This document shows positions 16,874 to 29,000 of a stretch of DNA of 64,000 nucleotides, one piece after another (position 1 is the first letter of the stretch; every line of letters starts with the position of its first letter). Source of the DNA: Phoebastria nigripes. Taxonomy: Eukaryota; Chordata; Aves; Procellariiformes; Diomedeidae. The notes under the pieces are model-generated. The model made no database searches. It saw nothing but the letters and a program-made list of their open reading frames with translations, and was not told the DNA's origin. Where the stretch lies: positions 956,252-1,020,251 of the forward strand of contig JAYKAV010002932.1 of the NCBI GenBank assembly GCA_035582835.1, written 5' to 3'. A program made the position numbers and the translations under genes.

Positions 16874-17802
16874 ATGCCATCAGCTATGGAGGGCTCAGAG
16901 GGGGGAGAAGAAGGGGAAATCTTGCGCTATGAGGAAACAGAAGATGACAATGTCAGGTGAGTCCTGTCTCACAACATGGCACAGACACAGTCTTGGGCAA
17001 GGCAGGAGACCTTCCAGGTAAAGGAGTGATCTTTCTCCTCATCTGAAAAGGAGTGAGGAACTCCAATAAGTGATTAATCAAATATATGTGCAGTAAAATC
17101 TGTTTAATCAAACTGTACTGGAAGGGTGGAAGGGATAGGAAGGAGCAGTCTGGCTAAGGCTGACAACAAGCAGTTATTTTTTTAGTCTCTACTATCAAAC
17201 TCGCATTTCAGAAATGCTTTGACCATTTGGTGGTTGTGTTTGTGCCTTCCTGGCCGAGGTGAGCCAGTTTTCCATGGCCTGCTGGGCAGTCTCATGTGAT
17301 AGCAGATTCTTGTTTTGAAAGATGACTCTAGAGGTGAACTCTGCTCCAGTGAGCTGCCTCTCTTGCCTTTGCAGAATACCCACTGGTCTAGGCATGTTTT
17401 CTTGGAGGTTAGTTTAAAAAACAAATTCACACACATGCTCTAAAAGCCAAGGCTTCAGACTTGGAAAATGGAAGGGTGAATAAGGTGCTTCCCAGAATAC
17501 CTAGCTAGGCTGGTTGACTTCTCTTTGACTTGATAGGCTCAGCTTCATGAGAACTTAATGCTGCCTGGCTCTCCCGGCACATCCAGGCCTTGTCTAGCCT
17601 GTTGGCTGCAGTGTTCAGCCAGTCAGTGGGTCTGGAGTGTTCAAACTCTCTCTCTCTCTTACAGCTAACACAAACATGCTATCTGTAGCAAACCAGTCAT
17701 AAAAACTGTAAGGTGCACTTTGGCATCATTGTGAGTGAGTGTAGGTGTTGATAACTCTGTACCAAACTCCAGGAAGGTGCAGTGGCTGTAACCTAAAATC
17801 AT

Positions 17803-17838
<36 letters not shown>

Positions 17839-20800
17839 CAACTTGTGGAAACCTGCAAAAATAGTGTAATTCAGGATAAATAAACTTTTAAAGGGTGTTC
17901 TTGCCCTGTTTTGCCATTCAGCTCTCATCTCTTCTCCAGCAGTTAATACCCAAGTGGGAAAAGCTAGGGTCCTGCCTGTGTATGCATCTGCTCTTACCCG
18001 AGCCTTTCTCCTTCTCCAGAGCACCCACCGAGGTGGGTATCTTCTCCAGAGATACCACCGAGGCTCCTGTGCCCTTTAGCCTGCCCCGGTAGTTGCTCTT
18101 CATATGCTCAAGGCCTCCTTTTGTAGTATTTTTGGGGCTCACATGGATGAGAAGCAAAGGTAGTGGTGCAGGGATCAGAGGATCCTTGGCAATTGCTTCA
18201 GCATCCTGGGTCTGAGCCTCTGGTAAGCCCCAACCCTCCCAGAACGGCAAGTCTGGTTGGCACATGGGCATCCGCATTTGCGGAAGGAGCCTCTGGCTGC
18301 TGCCGCCCTGCTGCTTCCTCCTGGTGGTGCCAGCCTGTGGGGCTGGCCTGAGGGATCCCACCTCATACCTTCTCCAAACTGGGCCTGGATGGTAGGGAGT
18401 GGGGGGGATCCCTCCAAACACAGCAGGGACAAACTCATTACTGCGTGTGGAAGTGGAGTGAAAGGAGCTCTCCCTGTTTGCCTGCAGTCCCACCGACCTT
18501 TCAGAGCTGCTGAAGGAGGGGACTAAGGAATCCCATGACCGTGCGGAGAACACTCAGTTTGTCAAAGACTTCCTGAAAGGACGGATCAAGAAGGAGCTCT
18601 TCAAGGTGAGTGCTGCTCTGTTCCCATGGCAGAGAAGTTCTTTGACATACCCAGCGACTCATGCAGACTCTGAGGCAGAGCCCCACAGCTCTGTGTGTAG
18701 GGGATGGGGAGGAATCCAGTTTCTAGGTGGCATAGTCAAAACTACAGGAGGGCCCTTGTCCAGGACTTCTGCCTGGTGTATGCTCCAGCTGGGACCTGGG
18801 GAGTGAGGAGCATGCTGGCCCAGTACAAGGTTGATTAGGTGGAAGCGCTGGGCTTCTGGCCACGCATCTGCTGGCTGCTCAAGGCAGGTGTGGCTACAGC
18901 ACAGGTACTGGTGGCATAGGCTGTTCAGGAGTGAAATCCTGGTGAGATTCCAGCACTTATTCCATCCTTTGAAGACCAGGCTGTTTTCCATAGTCTTCGG
19001 GTTGGATTGCTTTCTCTTCTGTAGAGAAGAGATGGTATTCTGGGTCTGAGCAGCACTGTCTGATCCTGAAGGTCTTGGCATATACAGTAGTCTTCTATAG
19101 CACAAGGCTATTGGTGGTAGTTGTACCTTTTGGATGAAGTTTGTCCTTGTGCCTTGCTCTCAAGGTGACAGGAGGCCCAGAGCACACAGCTGGCAACATC
19201 AGACTAATTCTTAGCTCATGCTCTGTAGGCATTGTTGTTATGAACGTAGATAGAGAAGAGCCTCTGATACTTCAAGTGATACATGCCTGGTACGGGCTCT
19301 CCAGGCTGGTTTTGTGTCAAGCCTGGGAGTTTCCTCCTTGTTTACCCCAACTCCGTGCAGGGGGGGAGTAGTCACAAGGTGTGATGTGCTGATCTAGTGA
19401 ATGGCTTCTCACATCAGCTGTGCTTTGTCCGTAGCTGGCCACTGTGGCACTTTACTTCACCTACTCTGCTCTGGAAGAGGAAATGGATCGCAACAAGGAC
19501 AACCCAGTCTTTGCGCCTCTGTATTTCCCCCTAGAGCTTCACCGGAGAGAAGCGTTGCTCAAAGACCTGAAATATTTCTATGGAGAAGACTGGAAAGNGA
19601 AGATCCAGTGTTCAGAAGCAACTCAGCACTATGTGGACAGAATCCATCACGTGGGACAGCACGAGCCAGAGCTGCTAGTGGCTCATGCTTACACACGCTA
19701 CATGGGGGACCTCTCAGGTGGCCAAGTGCTGAAGAAGGTAGCCCAGAGGGCCCTGAAGTTGCCCACTACTGAGGAAGGGATCCAATTCTACATGTTTGAC
19801 AACATTTCCAATGCACAGCAGTTCAAGCAGCTCTACAGAGCGAGGATGAATGCTCTGGACTTGGATAAGAACACCAAGGAAAGGATCGTGGAAGAGGCCA
19901 ACCAAGCCTTCAGATTTAACATGCAGGTACTAAATCCCTTGAGCCCCTGTATGTGTAGGTGCTGCTGCTTTTGGGTCTGGACCAGCTCTTAGGCCCAAGT
20001 TAATTCAGTCAGACTGCTCATCCAGGCAGTGGTTTGGGTCTGAGACCACCAGAGCCCCTCCTTCTTGGCAGGGTGGGATTCTAGTTTGAATAGCTTTTCT
20101 GCTAGCTTCTGGAGGCATGGCTGGTGTCGGGTAGGAATTCCTCCCAAACTCCAACACCACAGCCTTCGATTAGGGCAAAATTAAGATGACTTCGCTACAA
20201 GATTCCCGTGGGCTGTGTGGCTCTGAAGCAGCGGGGGGAGCAGAGCTCTTGCTCTGAGACAGCCTCAAAGAGTTTGAGCATATTGCACCACACTGGTTAC
20301 AGTTCATCTCCTGTCTCACGTCTGACATGATGCCCAATGGCCAAAAATGTCTGTAGCCTCTTGTTCCTTTGCATAGTATTTGCCTTTCATAAAACCTGAC
20401 TGAGCTGCCACTTGCCCCAGGGGAATGAACACAGTCTTAGCTACTGGATGGAAGCTTTAATTTGTGCCTGTAGCAGGTTGGTGTGGTTTAAGCTGGCCAG
20501 AGATGTGGTGGGATGTGGTTGGCTCCTTTGTCAGGATCCTTATGGAAATCCCTGGCAGCGGACCTGGAGGGGCTGCACGAACAGGAGCAGTGATCCCCAG
20601 AGAGGGTCTACAGCAGGGAGGGGAGAGCGNGTTGCCTCATGCTCCCGCCTGCAGCAGGCTGGGAGGCGAGCAGCAGGGCGATGCTGCATCTGACTTGATG
20701 CCCTTGGAATGGGCTGTGCCTTCTCAGAGCCGTAGCATGTGCCAGATGTCACCACAGGTCTGCTTGCAAGGCGCTCCGAAATGAGTAGCACATGCTGTCT

Positions 20801-21242
20801 GTGGGGGGAGGGAGGCAGGAGCGGCTCTGGNTTGTCTTCCAGATCGTTCCAGGGGTCCGGATGAAAGCTGCCTGGCTCTGCCTGCTTCATGTACTCGCTG
20901 TGACCACTTGCAGGTGTTTGATGAACTGGACAAGATTGGGAGGTCGCTGACAGAAGAAGCCCAAGATGGAGGTTTTCCAGTCCATGATGGAAAAGGAGAC
21001 CTACGCAAATGCCCTTACTATGCAGACAAACTAGGTAGGTCATGGGCAATGACAGAGCTGCCGCACGTGCATGGCACAAGACCTGCAGCACTGACGGTGC
21101 TTTCTGTGTTCTAGCAGGCAAGGCAGGTCCCGGCTGCCCCTATCACGCTGCTGTGGCCCTGGCGAAGCAGCCCCTAGTGCAGCTGATCCTGGCGGCCTGC
21201 GTCGCTGTGGCAGCAGGAGCTGCGGCGTGGTACATCATGTGA
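16874..21242 (+). CDS. HMOX2: Heme oxygenase 2
   Basis: Coding exons are 16874-16956, 18488-18605, 19435-19926, 20914-21034 and 21115-21242, all with GT-AG borders and consistent phase. Together they give 313 residues (human HO-2 has 316). The enzyme opens haem to biliverdin, CO and iron, using electrons from cytochrome P450 reductase at the ER. The proximal haem ligand is His44 in [12 protein letters not shown], and the family signature [14 protein letters not shown] follows in exon 3. A hydrophobic C-terminal anchor of about 18 residues ends in AAWYIM. Two haem-regulatory Cys-Pro motifs are kept (Cys264 in RKCPY, Cys279 in GCPYH); the first one of mammals is Cys126-Ser127 here. The acidic N-terminus before residue 28 marks HO-2 rather than HO-1. 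One base (19598) is ambiguous and hides residue 122. The last exon has a tandem acceptor. Confidence 0.97.
17640..17661 (+). repeat. (CT)n microsatellite in HMOX2 intron
   Basis: A short run of CT dinucleotides, ending in CTTACAG. Confidence 0.6.
17806..17832 (+). repeat. Poly-T tract of 27 bases in HMOX2 intron
   Basis: An uninterrupted T run. It may be the reverse-oriented tail of a retroposed sequence, but no body was recognised next to it. Confidence 0.7.
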
Positions 21243-21351
21243 TGGGGAGCGCGGCGCTCTAAACGGTGGCAAGGGGAGAGGCGCGCCCTGTCCTTCTTCA
21301 AACTGCTCCCTCGCTGTTGGTGGTGAGTTGACTGCAGGGTNCAAGTAAGAA

Positions 21352-21357
21352 AATAAA
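21352..21357 (+). terminator. HMOX2: HMOX2 proximal polyadenylation signal
   Basis: AATAAA 110 bases after the stop codon. Confidence 0.55.
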
Positions 21358-21896
21358 CAAGAATCCTGCGGGACTGTCAAAGACTCTTTGCACACCAATA
21401 ATGCAAGCACTGTAATATAATGTCTTTAGCTGACTAGTGTGCAGGACTGATGCGGTGTGAGGGTGTGAGGATTCCACTTCAGCACTGCCCTACCCAGGCT
21501 GGGGCAGCTTTTAAGGCTAGAGATGTCTTGTCCTGTCCTGGCAAAGGCTTCACATGCTTGGCTTTTCATCCCCTTCCTGGGAGCAGTCGCTGGAGGGAGT
21601 TTCCTGCCCTGAGCTGCAACCCAAGAATGTGGCATCAGGCTTTTCAGTGAAGAGCACTTGGTTTCCTACCCTGAGAAACTGGTGTTTCGGTTGTGCCGCA
21701 GTGGCTGTGCCACGGGGCCGGTAGCTCAGAGGAGTGTCCTGCTTGGTGCGGTGTCCCAGGGACCAAGCCTAACTCCTGCTGGAGGAAGCTCCCTGGGGGT
21801 GGTGGGGACAAATGTGTTTTGTGCAACGTTGGCGTTGTGGGTTGGTTGTTTTTTTTTTTTTGTTTTGTTTTTTTTTTTCTCTGAAGCTTTGACTGG

Positions 21897-21902
21897 AATA
21901 AA
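21897..21902 (+). terminator. HMOX2: HMOX2 distal polyadenylation signal
   Basis: AATAAA followed by an A run, 655 bases after the stop codon, preceded by U-rich tracts. Confidence 0.5.
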
Positions 21903-21930
21903 AAATTGCAATGCTGTATCTGGGGAAAGC

Positions 21931-22650
21931 CCAAAGCACATCACTGGGAGAATGAGTGAACTGTGCCATGAGGTATAGGTCTGTGTGGGGGATGCAGAAG
22001 GAGGTTAACATGGAGAAGCAGAGCGGATATGGACTCCCATGCTCTTGTGCTTGTCTCTTCCTGACTCACGGGGTCCCAGAGATGCTCCTGCCCTTAGGCC
22101 TCACCCTGTCCCTGCTGCGTCCCCTTGGGTTTCCCCCAGCTCCTGTGGGGCAGGGACCTACTGCCCCTGCTCGAAGGGCACAGCCTGGGGCTTTCCCCTG
22201 GGGAGGGGGCTGCTGCTCTGCCGGGGGTGATGCTTCCCTGGAGGCAGGAGAGGTGCTCTGGGTCTGCTCTGCCCCTTGCTCTCTGGTTCCTGGTGCTGGG
22301 CCTCAGAAAGGCCCTGGGCTTGGTAACAAAGGCACCCCTGTGCCTTCCTCCAGCCCAGTATTGGGGGGCTTTTCTTTTCAGCTGAGTGCTTGGGCACAAG
22401 GAGAGGGGCTGCCTGAGTGGCAGAGCTGGGGAAGCCCCAACTGCAGCTGAGGGCTGGGCAGGGAAAGCTCCTGTTACCCCCAGGGCCTCTGCTGCCCTGC
22501 CCTGGGCTGGGGTAGGGAAGCTGCTGCTCTTCTTCCAGTGCTTGGCACTGCTGTGCCTGCCCAACCATGCCAGCCCTCCTCATCCTCAGCTTCCCTGGGG
22601 GCAGATCTGCTGTGCGTTTGGAGCAGGGGAGAAGAAAAGATGTACACGGA
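21931..22650. other. Space between convergent HMOX2 and CDIP1
   Basis: GC-rich sequence with long but unsupported frames on both strands. No splice-linked or conserved coding sequence was recognised. Confidence 0.5.
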
Positions 22651-23985
22651 GTTCAGGGTCTGTTATTTATTTACATAAAAACACAGACTAGTGCCACAGT
22701 TCCACCTCTGAGCAAACAGCAGCTGCCTGTGCAGGCCGGGCTGTGTTTGCAGACCTGTGTACTGAGAGACCCCCCGCTTTGCTCCGGGGGCTGCANGCTC
22801 CAGCTGCCAGGGGCTGGGGGCCAGGGGAGGGAGGAGGAGGCGCAGCCACAGAGAGACTGAAAAAGGCTCCTGGCTCCTCTTGCCCTCATCTGTCATAGTG
22901 CTGCTGGCAGCCCCCTTCCTTCTGCCCCATATCAAGTGAGCTAAAAATAAACCCCTACACCCACATGCAATGAGGAACCCCCCCAGGGTGCAGCCGTGGT
23001 GGCGGCAGGATGGGTGCTACAGGGTGTGCGCCCACACACCCTACCAGGCTCAGGCCATGGCTCTGCGGCGGGTGGGCAGGGGTCTGCTCCAGAGCTGTGA
23101 GCCAGCTGCGGCCTGGTAACAAACTCCTCTAATCTACAGTGCTGGGGCAGGCAGCGACATGCTGGATGCATTTTCGCTAACAGTTTGCCAGCTGGGCGAG
23201 GAACTGCCAGGAGCTTTCCTTCCCCAAAAGAGCCACAGCAGGGGCTGGGAGGAGGCGCATGCAGCTGGAGCAGCCGTGGCCGCTCTGGCAGGACGGAGGT
23301 GCTGATTAAGGGTGCAGTGCTGCAGTCCCAGGGCAAGACAGCCGCCATTTCCTCCCCACTGTGCCTCGCCTTGGGAAGGGGCTTTGACCAGGCTGGAGAG
23401 GACCGTGAACCNCGCTGAAACCTGGCACGCGTGGCACTACCCTCTCTGTCTCCTTGACACCGAGCCACCACCGAGCCCCTTCCTAAAAGTACCACAGGGG
23501 CCGTGCTGCCTCCCCTGTGTGCGCTGCAGGCTGCTCGGGGCCCCCCCTTCCCCTCCTGGGCAGCAGGTGCCCCCCTGCCTGCAGCAGCTCCCTGCGGGGC
23601 AGTGAGGGGTGGGTGCCTCCAGCAGCTGCTGCTCTTCCCCCAGGTTGCTCGAGGTGAGAGGGGCCTCGTTAGTGCCCAGGAGCGTAAAGGGGTGCAGAGG
23701 GATGGGCCCCCCAACTCCTGCGTGCTGCAGGGCAGCCCCACGCACAGCATCTGGGGCCTGGCCCCGCCTCCCCTGTGCACCCCCGCCAGTGTTGCCAATC
23801 CAACCGTTCACAGGGAGGACCGGAGCTTGGGGAGGGTGCTCGCAGCTCTGAGCGGGAGGGAGCCGGGGATACACACATACACACCACTGGAGGGTTAAGC
23901 GAAGGAGTGCTGCACACGCATAGACTAGGGCGGCAGTGGGAGAGGGACCGGTGTCATTCCAGTGGCTCGGGCTCCCGGGGTGCTG
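22650..23985 (-). other. CDIP1: CDIP1 3'UTR
   Basis: The region extends from the CDIP1 stop to the AATAAA signal at 22671-22666. It is GC-rich, and its long open frames on both strands match nothing recognised. Confidence 0.6.
22666..22671 (-). terminator. CDIP1: CDIP1 polyadenylation signal
   Basis: TTTATT on the plus strand is AATAAA on the minus strand, inside AAATAAATAAC. It lies about 1.3 kb after the CDIP1 stop codon. Confidence 0.55.
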
Positions 23986-26030
23986 TTAGCACATGCGCTT
24001 GTAGGTGTAGATATAGGCCTTGCAGTTGGGACACGTGTGCGTCACATCCTTGAAGTCATCGAACAGGCAGGGGATCAGGCAGCAGCAGAGATCACACCTG
24101 GAGNACAGGAAGAGGCAGAGTGCCATGAGCTCGGCACCCCAGAGGCAGCCCGTGGGCACAGCCTGTGGGCGCAGGGGGGAAGCAGGAGGGGCACGTGAGG
24201 GGCTCGCTCTGGGGCATGGGCAGGAGAGGTGAGTCCTTGCCCCTGGGAGCCAACCATGACCCCCTGCTGCTGCGAAGGGCAGCACAAAGCCCCCTGCCCC
24301 TTGGGGTGTGCTGCTGCTACAAGGGTAAGCGCTTCGTTAGTGAGCAGTTGCGCACCATGGGGAGGGAAGGGACGGCCTGGTGAGATGCACGCAGGCACTG
24401 AGGCCTGACCTACCTCCACCGCTGGGACAAGCACCCATCCCTCCGGCAGCCCCATTGCTGCCAGCCCTTGGCTGCAAGGAGAGACCGTGGCTCTTGGCAG
24501 CACCGTGGGTTCTGGGCCCGGGGATGGACGGCTCCTGCACAAAGGCCCTCTGATGCCAAGCTCCACAACGGGCCTTCGGTGGCGGCACCTTCCCCTCCCC
24601 TGGCAGGAGCCCACGTCTCCAGGCACTGTCACCCCAGGAACCCAGCTGCTGCCCCAGTAACACCTCAGTGCTGAGGCCCCCGCCATGTCCAACAGCTCAG
24701 CCGGGGCCACCAGGACCGGGGCAGAGCAATCACCATCACTGTGGGGCTGCTGGCAGCAGGGAGCCCCCAGTCTGCTTGCAGCACCTACCCCACGAAGCAG
24801 CATAAGAAGCCAAGAAGGAAGCTCATGAGCCCGATCTCATAGGTGATCTTGGTGGTGATGGCTTGCTGGCAGTGGGGACACACCGTCTGCACGGGGGCAC
24901 CCTGGAAGATCTCTCCCTGCAGCACCGTCACTGTGGTGGCAGCCCCTGACGGGACGAGGACTGTCGCCGTGTGGCCACCAGGAGAGGGGTAGTGGCCCGG
25001 GGCAGGGTAGTAGCCCATGTGGGGGTGAGGGCCTGGGGGTGGGTAATAACCTGCTGGGAATGAGAAACATGCACAGGTCAACGTTGCTGTATGCGGCAGG
25101 AGAGGCCAGATCCTCGCTGGGGAGGCCCCCAGCCTGCTGCCACACCACCACCGTGGCTATGGACTTGGGGCCAACCCTGCTGCAGGCACTGTGCCCCCCA
25201 CCCCACCCCGAGGAGCCTCGCTGCAAGCCCCACGTGGCAGCCCCAACCCCCGTGGTATCCCCCCACCCCACTCCCCAGGGCAGCGGGAGACATGNGCTTC
25301 CGGGGGGGGTCCTTGCCCATCACCACCCCCTACTTCACGCAGCCCCTCGTGGTACTCACCAGGCGGCACGTAGGGCCCGGAGCTGTCTGTGGGCATGTGG
25401 GGGGGCACGAACCCCGGCTGCGAGGGTGGCTCATACGGGGGGGGCCCAAATTCAGGAGGGGGGATGGGAACCCCCTGGGGCTGTCCCACGACAGGGGCGA
25501 CGCCATCTGAAAGGAAACACAGAGTCAGCAGCCAGGGCAGGAGGCGGCAGAGCTGCTGGGGAGATGGTGGCTTGGCTGAGTAATCGGGGGGGTTGGTCCC
25601 AGCAGGAAGGGAGACATGACAGGGGGTGGGGGGCACCCCCCCCAAGCTTCATCCTCTGGGCCACAAGAAGCCCAGATTCACCCCACATTACCCACAGCAG
25701 TGAGCAGAGCCAGGCTTTGAGCAGGGAGTGCTTTCTGCTCTCGTCACTTCCCCTGGGACCCCCTGCCACCCCAGAGGGTGATACAGAGCTGGGCATCGCA
25801 CCACCCTCCCCAGCGCACTGCACACTGCAGGGCAGGGCTGCAAGGAGAGGCCGCAGCCAGAGCGCTCCCAGGGAAACCATGCTCGCTCGGCTCCTGCCCA
25901 CTTGTCTCCCCGACACCCCAGAGCAGCTGGGATCCCCCCCAGTACCTGCCGCGGGGGGTGGGCCGTGCTTCTCTTCTATCAGCGGTGCCGAGGGGCCTCC
26001 CGGGTAGGGTGGCGGAGGGTCGTTGGACAT
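23986..26030 (-). CDS. CDIP1: Cell death-inducing p53-target protein 1 (LITAF-domain protein)
   Basis: Four coding exons on the minus strand: 26030-25946, 25506-25360, 25050-24789 and 24097-23986. They join in consistent phase to give 201 residues (human 208). The first half is proline-rich, starting [17 protein letters not shown]. It carries two PPxY-type motifs and a PSAP motif of the kind that binds TSG101/ESCRT-I. The C-terminal LITAF domain has the zinc-binding CPHCQQ and HTCPNC halves. Between them is a hydrophobic, Cys-rich membrane-inserting stretch including [11 protein letters not shown]. The end, [10 protein letters not shown], is close to the human KRLC end. From knowledge of the family, it is induced by p53, sits on late endosome/lysosome membranes and promotes TNF-dependent and ER-stress-linked apoptosis. 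The 5'UTR continues to an acceptor at 26044/26045, so one or more untranslated exons lie far upstream, probably in the 48 kb island. Confidence 0.96.
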
Positions 26031-29000
26031 GGCTCAGGGCGGCCCTGCAAGGACAGAAGCCCTTTAGAAGAGACGCCAGCCTTTGGCTGCACACAGGCAC
26101 CCGCCCGGAGCTGCGTGGTACTTGGGGAAGGAGGTGGCAGGTAACGGAGGGGTCCGGGGCTGGTGCCACCGCTGCACTGGCCTCAGCCCCCTGCCACAGG
26201 CAGAAATAAGACCATGGCCACGAAGTTGGACAGGCTTCAACCCAGGCAGCAAATCCAAGATGTAACATCTTCCTGCCGGCTCCGCAGAGCTTTCCCTGTA
26301 ATGCCCATGCGTGGTGCAACAGCAGCTCATCGGTGCGGCTCTCGGCTGCACTGCCCACGTGCTGGGGCAGTACTGGGCTGGAAGCTGCTCTGCCAAGCGC
26401 CTCGGCTGCAGCGTTACGGGACCAAAGATGGGGAAGAGCTGCCCGCATTGCCCACAGCCCCCCCAACTCCACCCAGCAGAGTGATACGCAACGCTGCANC
26501 CTGAGGGGATGGCAGGACCCCCTGAGCTGAAGCACAAACTCTGAGGTGGAGGGCACAAACCCACAGAGAGCATCTCTAAATACTCTCATCGAGTGAGTTA
26601 AGGTGAAGCCATCTTTAACAGCTGGAAACATTATTTTACCTGGGGTAAAATTTACCTGTCCTCTTCCTTGCAGCAAGGAGCTCAGAGGCCTCGACAGAGC
26701 TGAGAAAAACAATTCTTCTGAGCAACGTAGTTTGGAAGCTCTCTTACCCCACCGAATCTGTGTGAAAGGAGACACCAAGAGTTACAGCGATGGAGAGGAG
26801 CCACTGCTACAGTGCTGCCTTGGCCACCACGCCAAACCCCCTCCCCTCCCCAGTGCAGGCGTGGGGAGAGTGGGTCTGGGCAGGAACCTCCCCACACGTG
26901 CACGATAGCAGGCGCGAGGCTACGTGTCCTTGGCACGTGGAAAAGCCCCACCAACACGCTCTGAACACCAAGGAAGCACAACGCCATCAAGAAACCCGAT
27001 TTCCCTGTTTACTCTGGCTCAGTTATATCTGGTAGGACATAACTAAATTGGGAAATACAAATGAGAGGCTGTTCACTCGGTGCTTGGGAAGGCTGCCATC
27101 AGGCATGGGACACAGTGACATTGCTGTCAGTGCCCGGGGAGCAGCACTAGGAGCTCCCCTCAGGGTCTGCGCACAGCTACCCGAACCCCCCACATCCTTC
27201 TTCCCTGAAGGGCCAGGAGCAAACATGACCCTGCTTGTCCCATTTCCCTTGGTCTCCTGCTCTCCTCGAGGCAGGTCAGCCTGCTGCGCGGACAGTGCTT
27301 TCTCAGCCAGTCCCACAGGTCCCAGTCCAGCAGCCCCCAACTGAGGAGGAAAAACGCACCCAGGCTACGACCAGCCTGCAAAAATCCCACAGGCACAACC
27401 AGGGCTCTGGACCCAAAGAAATGGCTGGAGCAGGCGCTGCTGCCACATTACCCGCCCCAGGCATGACCAGCATGAACTGCCTGCTCAGCCTGAGAGCTCG
27501 GGGCCGAGGGTTGCCGGAGCAGGGCCAAGCTGGTCTCCCTCTGGCCCCGGCACCAATGCCACGCGCTGGGCAACCGCCCGGGGCACGCCAACCTCCACGG
27601 CACGGCACAAGCCTCCATGGGCACTGAGCCAAGCAGCAAGCGCTGCCCATCCTGCCTGCATTGCAGGTGTGCCCAGAGAGGCGCCCGTGGTGGCACAGCC
27701 ACCTCCATCTGCGGCTGCCGGGCCAAGGGAAGCCAAGGCCTCGGCAAACACGGGAAGGAAGACCCATCCCTCCCCAACCTGCTTGGCTTTGCTTTATTCC
27801 ACTCNTGTTTTTCTAGCTCACGTTCCCTGCCTCCGAGTAGCCTCCTGCGAGGTGGCAGGAAATCTAATCAGGTCACAAGTCTGNGGAGGAGCACCATTAC
27901 CGGTTGCTGATTGCGGAGCAGCATGCTGATCCCCCCAGGAGATGAGCAAAGCCTGGACCGGCACAGGGCCTCCCCAGGTTGTCCATATTTACTAATACTT
28001 CTCCCCGGAGGTCTTAAGTGGTATGTTGCAGACACACAGCTTCAAAGTGTAATACAAGGGTGGCCGGGGGTCATCTTCCTCCTGCTTTTCTCTCCAATTT
28101 CTTCCTTAAGAGCCAGGGGAAGGAGAGCCGGCCCGTGCAGCGGGTACAGCAGAGCTGCTGTGGCACAGAGCACTTCCAGGCAGAGGAAAGCACCCGAAGT
28201 GCAGCACACTGCAGAGCCCTCCTTCTCCTTCAGTGACCTACAAAGCTACAAATTGGGCCATGCTCTTTTTAGCTTCACTGGGGATGTAAAGAAAAGGAGG
28301 ACTTATTCTTCTGAAAGTAGCCAACCAACCCACCCCTGCACACCCAGGAGCCTCAGACCTTCCTGTCCCCATGCCTCCAGGGCTCCTGGATGAGCCCAGC
28401 CCAACCGGAGCATCCCCGAGTCCTTACCTGGGGACACCAGCCTGCTGGGAAGCTTTCCTTGCCCTCNCAGGCCAGCTGAGCCCCCGACTTTTCTAAGGTA
28501 ACAGATCTCCTCCCACTANCGCTCAGAGGCTGCCTCCCCATAATGTAACATCTTTCAACACTCCCCGGCCTTACTGCCCCCGTCATCAAAGCAGCTGGCA
28601 AGAAAACTCAGGAGACGAGGAGACCAAGAGGCAATCCCACCCACGTGCTCCACCAGCTGCAGTAGAAACACCCGTCAGATGAAGCAACAGCCCCAGNTTG
28701 AGCCAGCAATTAATCCTGCCACCTTGACCAGCAGGAAAAGGCAGCCACGAGGGCGACGGCCAGTGGATCTCAGAGCCACGCGGGTACTGGGATGAAGGAA
28801 GCTGCAGGGGCTGCAGAGCTGTTCTGCTCATACTTGGCAGACTCAGTCACTCTTAATGCAATATTCTGCTCATTAAGAGATCTGTAAAGAGCAAGATGTT
28901 GGCTGTGTGCCCTTCCCAGGAGGAAAAGAAAGCCTGTTGCTTTTAAGCCTCTTAGAAGCTGTTTCTCCTGTGCCTTCTTTTATGTGAGAAGCACAAAACC

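Larger units (their letters stand above)
21243..21930 (+). other. HMOX2: HMOX2 3'UTR
   Basis: Two AATAAA signals follow the stop, at 21352-21357 and 21897-21902, so a short and a long 3' end are both possible. T-rich tracts at 21846-21880 lie just before the second one. Confidence 0.6.

Noticed and set aside
22941..23798. 285-codon minus-strand frame after CDIP1
   Set aside because: Lies in the CDIP1 3'UTR, contains an ambiguous codon, and shows only low-complexity composition.
25744..26778. 344-codon minus-strand frame overlapping CDIP1 exon 2
   Set aside because: In another frame from the true CDIP1 exon, crossing its splice borders; no recognised domain.
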